Source: Bimuria novae-zelandiae CBS 107.79 (Eukaryota > Ascomycota > Dothideomycetes > Pleosporales > Didymosphaeriaceae). Taken from it: a DNA stretch of 25,464 nucleotides. The stretch lies in the NCBI GenBank assembly GCA_010015655.1, contig ML976708.1, forward strand, positions 1-25,464, in the 5' to 3' direction. The translations under genes were made by a program, and so were the position numbers. A model generated the notes under the pieces. That model made no database searches. It was given only the letters and a program-made list of their open reading frames with translations, and was not told where the DNA came from. Each line of letters opens with the position of its first letter. The first letter of the stretch is position 1. Below are positions 10,687 through 19,269 of this stretch, piece after piece.

Positions 10687-10851
10687 TGTGTGCGTACCAC
10701 AGCAGAAGGCGAACTGGGTTCATTCCTATCTGATAGAAGTCAGAGTGGCTATATACATGAAGTGGAGTATCCAGAAGATTCTGGATCTGCAAGGTCACAT
10801 GACTGTGTAACGACATAGTAGAATATTCTAGAGTTGTGATGTTGGCTAACA
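10687..10851 (-). repeat. Element A 5' LTR (right copy), 165 bp
   Basis: Matches 6863-7027 at 161 of 165 positions by my reading. On the minus strand it starts TGTTAGCC and ends CGCACACA. Confidence 0.93.
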
Positions 10852-10856
10852 TAATT
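10852..10856. repeat. Target-site duplication of element A (right copy, TAATT)
   Basis: Exact repeat of 6858-6862. Confidence 0.9.
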
Positions 10857-11092
10857 ACTTTCACCGTAATATTATATTGTACTTTTATAAATAGTATAAA
10901 GGTGCTAAGTTACTTGATAATAGATCGTGCTAGGCGATTATTCTTAAAGTAGAAGTCCTATGCGAAGCTAGAGAATTAATTAGTAATTAGTATTTAGCTC
11001 TTCTTTCTTGTTAAGCTATCTACTTCGTAGTCGTGAAAATCGATTGCGACTCGCTTACTAGGGCCTTTAGTTAGGTCTTTAGCTTACTAGCG

Positions 11093-11097
11093 TATTT
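11093..11097. repeat. Target-site duplication of element C (left copy, TATTT)
   Basis: TATTT precedes the left LTR and is repeated exactly at 16632-16636. Confidence 0.9.
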
Positions 11098-11313
11098 TGT
11101 CACGGTTTATAGCTCTTTCTCTGTGCGATAGTTGCAGCTACCCTTACTCGACTGCAGCTTACCTTTCTGATAGCATGACACCTATCTGGGACTAGCGTTG
11201 TTTGTGCCTGTGCACCTATACCTTCTGTAGTTCCTAGATAGTACAACCTTAGTTTAATCCTGCAATCTTTTCCACTGCGTACTGTCCGCTCAGCGCTCTG
11301 CCTCACCGCGACA
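11098..11313 (+). repeat. Element C 5' LTR, 216 bp
   Basis: TGTCACGG...ACCGCGACA. It retains about 30 CpA/TpG dinucleotides by hand count, so it has largely escaped RIP. It differs from the 3' LTR at CTGCAG/CTACAG, CATGAC/CATAAC and GTTTAAT/GTTCAAT. Confidence 0.93.
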
Positions 11314-11331
11314 GTTATAAGCCCGGCTTGC
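11314..11331 (+). other. Element C primer-binding site, probable half tRNA-iMet
   Basis: GTTATAAGCCCGGCTTGC directly follows the 5' LTR. It matches the site of element A (GTTATGAGCCC) with one G-to-A change inside the anticodon loop complement. Confidence 0.6.
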
Positions 11332-11491
11332 ACCTTGGATTGTTCTCACCTGCTACTGTAACGTCACTCAACACACGAGCTGCACGTTGCTATACCGCGT
11401 TCTTTACAACGCACCTGTTACCGCGTTTTCACAACGCACATACTAGGATCTCTGCCTGGATCTATTAATATAGTCGACTATAGCCTCTACA

Positions 11492-14400
11492 ATGGCTACT
11501 AAGTCCGACCCCGCAGTGACGCGTGTCACTATCATACTAAACACACTAGACGACTGGTTTACCTGGTTGTTTATTCGCCAAGACGTCGCTAATCAACATG
11601 GCCTCTGGCAATACATTAACCTTAACGTAGCGAAGGAGAATCTCCCCGAGCTACAAAAGCTAATTAAGCCTTAACTTACTAATTACGAGCTTAAAGCTAC
11701 TAGGCTCTCTCACCTTACTACTAACGATTAAGAATCCTATTAATAGGAATGCGATTAATAGGAACGCTACCGCACTAAGTACTACACTTAAATAAAGGCA
11801 CTAGCTAACCTAAATATAGATATTAGCAAGATAATTACTGCACGTTATATACACCTAATTAAGGATCACGATACCCTATACGACTAACTAGTTATACTTA
11901 AGAAGTTCTTTTATCTTACAAACGCGACACGTCGCCGCGAGTTTACTAATAAGTATAACGCTCTTAAGACTACGCCACGAGCTATAAAGAAGATTAAGTA
12001 ATAGCTATTAGACTAAGTATATATTATAGCTTAGGGCAAGGCTATTAGCTTGCCTAAGACTAATAGTAATTAACTATAAGAGGACTTCCTTATTACCTAC
12101 AAGGTAATTAATTAGGAATACGCTACTTCCTGCCTGCGCGAGATCTTTAAGCATGAAGCGCGAGGCACCACTATCGAGATCTCATCTCTAGAGACGTACG
12201 TTGCCGAGATGACTACATATCTACGCCGCACTAAGCCACACTTAATAGGCCTGGCGGTAACCGCTGCCGAGCTTGGAGTCGCAAAGCAAGTTAATTTATA
12301 GACTACAAAGGGCAATCGCGGTGGCAGCCGTGACCGAGACAAGCCACCTAGAAACTATGTCTATAGAAAGAAGCATTAGTACACTAACTGCTTTATTCTT
12401 AACCTACGCAACCCACAACGTCCGAAGGACTATTAGCCTATAGCTAAAGCTATACGCAAGATTAAAGAAGCGCGAAAAGACTCTAAGATTAATACACGCA
12501 TTAAGACTACTCTTAAGAAGTAAATAGCCTAATAACCTTAGAATACAGGATTACTGCGAGTTAATAATAGCAATCCTCCTGCTAAGAATAGCAACACGTT
12601 TATAGTAATTGCTAGCCTATTACATATAAGCCTCGATCAAGTTAATTCTCTTAAGCCCGATTCTCTTGAGCCCGATTCTCTCGATCCCAAATCTCTTGAA
12701 TCTCTCGAAGAACAATCGAACAACAATTTAAAAACAATTACATTAGACAACAACGCTGAGCCTAACGGAGAGCTCATAGTAATAGTTAAAGACAACGCTA
12801 ATAAGGCTAAGCTTCTTAACTAATAGATCGTCGATCTAGGGTTAAACACCCACGTTATTAATACAGAGTTATGGCATGGCTAGAAGAGGATAAACGACAA
12901 TCCGCAACGTCGCTATATTCACGCTAGTAATAGCTAAATCTTAATTATAGCTTAGGGCACGATAGAACTCGTCGCTTAAACACTACACGGGATATAAACG
13001 CTAGAGTTAACGCATATTACATATGTTAAAGGCTTTCTTACAAGCTTGTTAGGACTTGCTCGCTGCCGTACAGAGTCTATCCATTTTAACTCTGGCCGTG
13101 ATATCCTGTACATGCGCCAACCATCAAACGTTATCGCCCAACTCGAGTACAATGGAGGCCACTAGCTGATGGATGCTAAACCGTCACATTGACCGCCGCT
13201 ATCGCTTCTACGCTTACTATTAAGTACGTTTAGGGCATTATACCGCCCGTTGTACGCGCCAAAGCCTACTAATATTATTAATTAGCGTGCTGCTCATTAT
13301 ATCTAGGCCTATCTAGGCCAGAAAGTAGTTAACTATCTTAAATTAAACGTTAAAGGTGTTTAATTAACTGGAGAACACATGGACTGTCGATGTTAGACAT
13401 GTATTAAGACTTGAATAACTTATATTATCTTAAGGCGCCCGGCCAAGAGCCGCGCATAAAAACCGTTCTATCGAATTACGATAGACCTGATCTACATTAT
13501 CCCTGTAGGAGAGGAGTGTATCAACGGCAGCAAGTACGCCCTGCACTCTATAGACAAATACTTAAAGTAGCATAAGATTACCACATCACGACGTAAGGAT
13601 AAGTTAACACTTATACGTTAGTTTATATCCTTAATCCGCAAAATCTAGCGTGTGTACAACGCTAACGTAGTCGCCATTTAATGTAACAACAAGAAAGGGT
13701 TTAGAAACGATCTTATTAACATAACAGAAGAGCTAGGTATGCTGTATAAGCCAGCACCAGCTAGAATAAAGGAGCTAAATAGACTAATTAAACGCGCTAG
13801 TAAAGTACTCACTTAGCAAGCTCGCGCTATGCGCATACACGCCAATCTGCCAAAGAGTCTATCACATAAGCTATATCGCACCGCCGCATATATACTCAAT
13901 CGCACGCCTACTAAAGCACTAGGATGGAAGACACCGTACGAGGTAGTATAGGAACGAAAACCACTTGTCACTTATATAAGGCCTATCGGCTGTCGCGCCT
14001 ACGTCTACAATCGCGATCTAAGAGCTACTAATAAGCTTAAATCACGCACTCTAATTGGCCACCTTGTTAGCTACTAAGGCACTAATATCTTCCGCATCTA
14101 GCTACCTATAAAAGACACTATTATTGTCACTCGCGACATCATATTCGAGCCTACACTCTTCTTTAATAGGATAGATAGGTATGCGTCAGGATTAGTGCTC
14201 GAAGAGGTAATTAAACTACTCGAATATCTAGAAGAACATTAACATAATAATATTAGTATTAAAGATCTATTAACTACTCGTCAACGTCGCCACCTAGCAG
14301 AGACACCTACGACCTTAGCTTTAAGAGCTACAGGCTCCCAGGTAGGGGGTGAATAGATAGACGACGCATTCAAATTAATACAGCAACAGCAACAGCTGCC

Positions 14401-16380
14401 TACTCTAAGACCTATAATATCTACTACCACAAGCAATCACACTCCTAAGAGTAATAAAGTACCCGAGGGCTATCGCCAACGCGGCGAGAGAGCTCCACGA
14501 GACGTTAACCTAGACCTAACTAACACGAGCTTAATTATTACTGGCAAACGCAATCAAAAGTAAAAAGATCTAAATAACTTTATAATTTACACATACGTAA
14601 TAGCGCTAGGAGCTACACCTCTTATTAACTATCTTTATGCATTTTTAACCGAGATTCGCTCTATACCTACTATAGATAAGATACTAAGAATTTATTAATC
14701 GCAGCTGCCACCTCTGCCGAAGGCAATAAAGCAGCTTAAAACACATATATTTAGCAATTAATTTTAACGCGCTATAGAGGTTAAGTGGCAAGCTCTACGC
14801 GCCAAAGGAGTCTTTAGGAAGACTACAAAAACAAAGGCCTCTGCAGACACTAAGGTGCTACCGTTAATATGGATATTCGCATACAAGATCGACGAAGAAG
14901 GATACCTCTCACGGTTTAAAACTTAACTCGTTGTTCAAGGAGATCTTTAAGCTCTACTTAACAATATATACGCTGCTATACTCGTAATTCGCAACTTTCG
15001 CGCTCTTATTACAATCGCTAATTACTTTAGTCTAGAGCTAAAGCAGTACGATGTCCCTACTACCTTCCTAAACGCTAAGATCGATCGAAAACTATACGCT
15101 GAAACACCTAAGGCGTTCCGCCATACTGCAGGCGAGATCATGCTGGTACTCCGCGCCCTGTACGGCCTAAAGGAGTTACCAATCCTATGGTACAACAAAC
15201 TACGTCGACAACTTATTAAGCTAGGTCTAAAGCTAGTTAAAGGCTTTCCTTACTTATACACAAGCCACTAGCTCATCCTATTCGTCTATATTAACGACAT
15301 TATTATGGCATATCATCAGTCTAATGCCTATCACCACAGGTCTTTTAAGAAGGATCTGGTGGACCTATACAATATCAAAGCTATAGGAGACCTTACCTGG
15401 TTTTTCAGAATCCGCATTATACGCGATCGAGCCCTATATAAGACGTGGCTAGTCTAGGACGCGTTTATCGACAAGGTATACGCTCAATTTAGTATTAAAG
15501 CTATAAGCAAGGCTCTAGACATTCTACTAGCAGAGAACTAGCTACTATAGTCTACTAAGGAACCTAATTTATCGCGAATAAAGCTCTATTAGTAACTAGT
15601 TAGCTCTCTCGCATATATCGCTGTCTAGGGTAGACCTGACGTCGCCCGAACGCACGTCGTCTTTGCTTGTCACCTTACCAACCCAGGACAGTCACACATC
15701 TCGAAAATCCGGAAGACCTGGCGCTACCTACTCAGCACGAAGGCTCTCGCACTTGAAGCCTCTGCTAGCGCGCAGGATATGGCTGAGTATCTATCTAACG
15801 ATCCAACATATCGCGATCCTCTCTTCTTTAGATCCTCTAACGCCTTATACGCTAACGAGCCTAAGACTCGCTAAAGCTCTTAAGGCTATGCTTTTAAGTT
15901 TGGTAGACTAATAATTAACTAGAAGTTAACAGTACAACGCATAGTCACGAAATTAACTATAGAATCTAAATTACTAGCTCTATCACTTGCTAGCTCGCAG
16001 ATAGAAGAATAGATGCGATTCTTCTCTAGTATTAACCTTACTCTCGACTATACACCTACTATCTAGTGTAATAATCAGCAGACCGTTGGTATTATTACTA
16101 AATAGTAAGATAAGCTTTATATAAAGGTTAAACATGTCGACATCCACCAGCTCTAGATTTGACAGGAAGTTGAAGCCTCTTGTATTAACGTTAAATAGGT
16201 CCCCACCAACCATATGCCTGCTAATAGACTTATATAGATTCTACCTAAGCAGAAGTTTGCAGACTTCGTCCGCTAAATTAGCCTTATTAATATTACTAAG
16301 CGTCTAAAGGGCCTGCGTTAAACTAATGGCAACAATCTTAATAGTATCTATATACACTAATACTAATCAGCTATCATTGA
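11492..16380 (+). pseudogene. Element C Gag-Pol polyprotein (many in-frame stops)
   Basis: One frame carries the whole copia layout. Gag starts MATKSDPAVTRVTIILNTLD (61 codons open), then stops appear. The zinc knuckle at about 12350-12395 reads YVYRKKH-stop-YTNC where CxCxxxHxxxxC is expected, so two Cys are now Tyr. The protease core is IVDLGLNTHVIN (about 12830). Integrase: PFYRITIDLIYI (about 13470); the later acidic positions read Asn and Lys (CNNKKGF, LNRLIKRAS). Integrase C-terminal region VTRDIIFEPTLFF (about 14130). RT: YDVPTTFLNAKIDRKLY (about 15050), LYGLKELPILWYNKL, and FVYINDIIMAYH (15281 on; family YVDD, here IND). RNase H region: SNALYANEPKTR and IESKLLALSLASSQIEE. The C-terminal end is uncertain (about 16320-16400). 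It cannot make a functional polyprotein under the standard code. Confidence 0.88.
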
Positions 16381-16403
16381 CTCCCTACCTGGGCGTCCAC
16401 GCC

Positions 16404-16415
16404 AGCTAGGGGGTG
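16404..16415 (+). other. Element C polypurine tract
   Basis: AGCTAGGGGGTG directly precedes the 3' LTR and matches the tracts of A and B. Confidence 0.8.
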
Positions 16416-16631
16416 TGTCACGGTTTATAGCTCTTTCTCTGTGCGATAGTTGCAGCTACCCTTACTCGACTACAGCTTACCTTTCTGATAGCATAACACC
16501 TATCTGGGACTAGCGTTGTTTGTGCCTGTGCACCTATACCTTCTGTAGTTCCTAGATAGTACAACCTTAGTTCAATCCTGCAATCTTTTCCACTGCGTAC
16601 TGTCCGCTCAGCGCTCTGCCTCACCGCGACA
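16416..16631 (+). repeat. Element C 3' LTR, 216 bp
   Basis: Matches 11098-11313 at 213 of 216 positions by my reading. Confidence 0.93.
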
Positions 16632-16636
16632 TATTT
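16632..16636. repeat. Target-site duplication of element C (right copy, TATTT)
   Basis: Exact repeat of 11093-11097. Confidence 0.9.
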
Positions 16637-18552
16637 ACTATTTTAGTTTTACTTTGCCGCAGGCGTCACACTTAATAGTAGGTAGGCCTTTAATCTTTAC
16701 TCCCTTAGATTGCTATACGAGATGTTTAAGAGCCTAAGGGCCTAGATAGCCTAATTGTTAGTACTAGGTTAATGCGTCTACCCTCTATAGTCTTCGTTTA
16801 GTGCGTGTGTTAGTCTTATAGGTGGCATGCGCAGCTTCAGTAGGAGTACCACCTACTAGCCTTATCCTATGTTCTAGCACCTACTATCTATGCAACTCTT
16901 AAAGTTCTGCTAGTATAGTATTATCTCTTCTCTTTAGAGTCGTTAGGTCTACCTTTATGTCCCACTAAAGGCCTTGCCTCTAGAGTAATCAGAACGATAT
17001 AAGGTTGTAGAGCAGGTTAGGGCAATAAGCGATATTATCTAGCCGTATTATTTAATTACTGCTTACACTCTATACGTTAAGATAAACGCTCTTGTATCCT
17101 TTAATCCATATTTACGTATTCCCTGCCTATATAAAGTCTCCCGGCGCCGGTGGCTAGTAGGAGACAAAGCGATTAATATCGTTAAAGATATAGCAAGTTA
17201 TGCCTAAATCAAGTATAGCTAAGCATCGCAATAGGTACGTGTTTAGGTTAGTGTAGACAAATGCGGCTTTAAAGCTCGCTAGGATTTTAGTAATCTTGCG
17301 TCCATCTAGTTACTTATTATTAGCCTTAGTAATTTAAGTTGGAGTGGGAGTATGCGATAATTTAATTCTAGGTATTTAAGACTTTAGTCTTTTTACTATT
17401 CTTAACTTCTTTTAGAAGTTAGTATCATGTTCTAGCCTAAGCTTGACTAGCTTTACTATAAGAGGGTTCGCTCTAAACCAGTCTAGCTACTTGTCTAGAA
17501 AGGCATAAAAACAGTCTTAAAGACTATAGCGTAGTTTATAAGCAGGGTAATAATTACTACTAACTACTATTAGCTTAAGGCTCTAAGGCGACTGCTTAGA
17601 TTTAGTACGTTAACTATTATTTTATTATTTATAATTCTAAGGTCTTCCCTAACTTTTAGATAATACTACTTTATCTATAAGAGAGGCGTCCCTGTCTGTG
17701 GCCTAGGTGGATTCACCACCGTTAGCGAGAGATAAACCTACAGTAGTAAAAGCGCCCTTTTATTTGCCCTTAATCAGGTGCTGCAAGATTATATAGTCTT
17801 AAAAGAGTTTTATTATATTCTTTCGTAAGACAGCTACATCTCTGCTTCCATGTTACTAGAAGATCGTTACCTACATAAGTGCGACATAGACAACTGCCTT
17901 TATAAAGTCTTCTTTAACTAAGTCTAGCCTTTAAAGCTCTAGAACCTAATTAGTCTTTACTTCTATAGCTATATAATCGTACTTAGATAGCTATATAGCC
18001 TATAATCTAGCTATTCTTATTAGCTTAAAGGCTTTTTGGTATCTTGCCCTTGCTCGTCAATATTCGTCTTAATAGTTAACCCTAACTATAATCGTAAGGT
18101 TATTAATCTATTACTTTATTATACCTTTAGGAATGCAGCAGTTACTCTGCAAGTGTATAAAGATTATTAATTAGAGAAAAGGTAACTACCTTATTAAGGT
18201 CTGCCTTTTGTTCTCAGTAGTCTCGATCTATAATCTTATAGATCTCGAGCCGTTCTTTATAATAGTCGCTATCATCTCTGTATGCTTTCGCACTAGCCGT
18301 TAATAGATAGGATGGCAATATTGGCACGTTATTTAGGTTCGCAGTCACGTAGGCGGCGCTTGGTTGGTAGTTACTTATTAGCGGCGGCACCGGCATCGCG
18401 GGTTTCTGCTTTGGTTCATCTGTCAGCGCTGGGTCAATAATGTTCTAGACCTTTAGGAATTAGCATCTTGTTTTAAGCTAATTTAGCCATGGCGTGTAGT
18501 TCGTGTAGTCAGTCAGGATCACTGTAGGATCTCTAAGAGTTGATAGGGCCAT
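16632..18552 (-). pseudogene. Element B Gag, protease and pre-integrase region (heavily RIP-damaged)
   Basis: On the minus strand Gag begins at an ATG at 18552-18550: MALSTLRDPTVILTDYTNYT, then MPVPPLISNYQPSAAYVTAN and AYRDDSDYYKERLEIYKIID. Near 17520 the zinc knuckle reads YPAYKLRYSL-stop-DC, where CPxCxxxHxxxxC is expected: two Cys and the His are all Tyr. The protease follows at about 17220 (LAILDLGITCYIFNDINRFV) with RLDNIAYCPNLLYNLIS downstream. The pre-integrase region is at 16760-16640 (HLV-stop-QSKGVKIKGLPTIKCDACGK), ending exactly at the element C insertion. Stops are at Gln/Trp/Arg-like codons. It was the 5' half of the B polyprotein and is now non-functional. The stretch 17000-18200 is the most TpA-rich part. 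Confidence 0.82.
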
Positions 18553-18593
18553 TGTAATTAGCTTAGCTAAGGTAGTAATCAGTTAAGGCAGTG

Positions 18594-18604
18594 AGACTCT
18601 TAAT
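18594..18604 (-). other. Element B putative primer-binding site, degraded
   Basis: ATTAAGAGTCT on the minus strand directly inside the 5' LTR resembles GTTATGAGCCC of element A at 7 of 11 positions; three of the four differences are G-to-A or C-to-T. Placed mainly by position. Confidence 0.4.
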
Positions 18605-18811
18605 TGTTAGATTAGAAGGCAATCTTAATAAGATAGAAAAGTAATTATTTATTAATTTTATGCGTTGTGGGAGGTAGCATCTTCTATATGACCATAAAGA
18701 CATCCCTTGCTTTATTATGTAACGTATCTCATGCAAGGGAGGAATGTATCTCATGCAAGGGTACTAGTGCGCCAGCCACCTTGCAAGCGCAAAGGACCAT
18801 GTAATCGGACA
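18605..18811 (-). repeat. Element B 5' LTR (right copy), 207 bp
   Basis: Starts TGTTAGATTA and ends CATGTAATCGGACA on the plus strand, matching the ends of 3938-4185. Similarity also covers GAAAAGTAATT near the start and GCGCCAGC.ACCTT near the end. The centre differs and carries a short tandem duplication (GTATCTCATGCAAGGG twice, about 18723-18765). Confidence 0.68.
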
Positions 18812-18824
18812 GTATCTTCGAGGT

Positions 18825-18963
18825 GACAGTGCTGCACCACAACCATAATCTTTAATGATTACTTATAACAGTCTAGGAGGTAAAAGAGACAGTTTAGAGC
18901 TATTTTCCTATATATTTAATATTTTTATTATTATTTTAAAGAGTTATGGTGTGGTGCTGTTAG
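18825..18963. mobile_element. Small AT-rich inverted-repeat element (MITE-like or hairpin)
   Basis: Left arm GCACCACAACCATAATCTTT (about 18834-18853) is nearly the reverse complement of the right arm AAAGAGTTATGGTGTGGTGC (18938-18957). The loop between them is AT-rich and non-coding. The size suits a miniature inverted-repeat element, but I see no clear target duplication, so it might instead be a relic of something larger or a structured RNA. Confidence 0.4.
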
Positions 18964-19024
18964 ATAGAAATACCTTGGCGTATGACTCACTAAAAACGAG
19001 CTCGTCGTACAGTCGCGAGCAGAA

Positions 19025-19050
19025 TCGATTGATTAATTGATTGATTTATT
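19025..19050 (-). repeat. LINE2 3' tail, ATTG/AATC short tandem repeat
   Basis: The minus strand reads AATAAATCAATCAATTAATC at the end of the element, an imperfect tetranucleotide run containing AATAAA. LINEs often end in such short repeats instead of poly(A). Confidence 0.5.
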
Positions 19051-19269
19051 ACGCCCGGCTCACTCGCCTAAAGGGCCTTTTTACGCTAACTACATACTAG
19101 AGCTTACAGTAGTGACCTAACTCCCTCTAGCCCCTATAGATAACTATCCTCGTGTCTGTTTATCTTAACTTTGTGTATCTAGAGTCCTTCCTAAGTGGTT
19201 AGTAGTAAGTTGTCTTAGGGCTGTTCCCCTAAGTGTTTAGTGTCCCTTCTTCGGTAAATAAAGCAGAAC

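Larger units (their letters stand above)
6863..10851 (-). mobile_element. Copia element A: 3,989-bp RT-deleted LTR retrotransposon inserted in B
   Basis: Two 165-bp direct repeats (6863-7027 and 10687-10851) with TG...CA ends, a perfect TAATT target duplication, a primer-binding site inside the right LTR and a polypurine tract inside the left LTR define a complete insertion on the minus strand. I count 4 differences between the LTRs (about 97.6% identity), all transitions and three of them of the CpA/TpG-to-TpA type. The interior encodes Gag, protease, integrase and linker in one frame, then jumps to the last part of RNase H; the RT is absent. Without an RT it would have needed enzymes supplied in trans to move. 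Confidence 0.92.
10852..11097 (-). pseudogene. Element B integrase core fragment between insertions A and C
   Basis: On the minus strand this 246-bp island reads KRVAIDFHDYEVDSLTRKKS, containing the first catalytic Asp region of a copia integrase, and further on LFIKVQYNITVKVI, where it is cut by element A next to the expected second catalytic Asp; the continuation after A reads KFNNKIF. The upstream neighbour, the pre-integrase zinc region, is found across element C at 16632 onward. The frame contains TAG/TAA at Gln/Arg-like positions. It is a fragment and not a gene by itself. Confidence 0.82.
11098..16631 (+). mobile_element. Copia element C: 5,534-bp LTR retrotransposon inserted in B, coding region RIP-damaged
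   Basis: Paired 216-bp LTRs (11098-11313 and 16416-16631), TG...CA ends, a perfect TATTT duplication, a primer-binding site at 11314 and a polypurine tract at 16404-16415 define a full-length plus-strand insertion. The LTRs differ at only 3 positions (about 98.6% identity), each of the TpG-to-TpA or CpA-to-TpA type. The coding interior from about 11680 is filled with TAA/TAG stops and is TpA-rich. The first 580 bp (LTR, leader and Gag start) look almost undamaged. Confidence 0.93.
3938..18811 (-). mobile_element. Copia element B: old Ty1/copia LTR retrotransposon, split by elements A and C
   Basis: On the minus strand the copia order (Gag, protease, pre-integrase, integrase, linker, RT, RNase H) is read in three pieces: 18552-16632, 11097-10852 and 6862 to about 4205. 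The breaks coincide exactly with elements C (11098-16631) and A (6863-10851) and their 5-bp target duplications, and protein homology continues across each break. Without the insertions B is about 5.3 kb. Its LTRs (3938-4185 and 18605-18811) share TGTTAGATTA at one end and a CATGTAATC.GACA end, but their centres differ and no matching target duplication is visible. Interior composition is strongly TpA-rich with few CpA, consistent with heavy RIP. Confidence 0.85.

Noticed and set aside
10665..10690. Possible tRNA-Met gene because of GGGCTCATAAC
   Set aside because: No acceptor or T-arm follows; it lies exactly at the inner LTR edge, so it is a primer-binding site.
11700..16300. TAA and TAG at Gln and Trp positions in a long gag-pol frame, as if stop codons were reassigned
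   Set aside because: Both stops replace both Gln and Trp, Cys and Asp ligands are also lost by C-to-T/G-to-A changes, and the LTR differences show the same mutation type. RIP explains all of it; the NLR uses standard stops and introns.
18721..18766. Two short direct repeats as a possible CRISPR-like array
   Set aside because: Only two units, no spacer regularity, and they lie inside an LTR of a eukaryotic retrotransposon.
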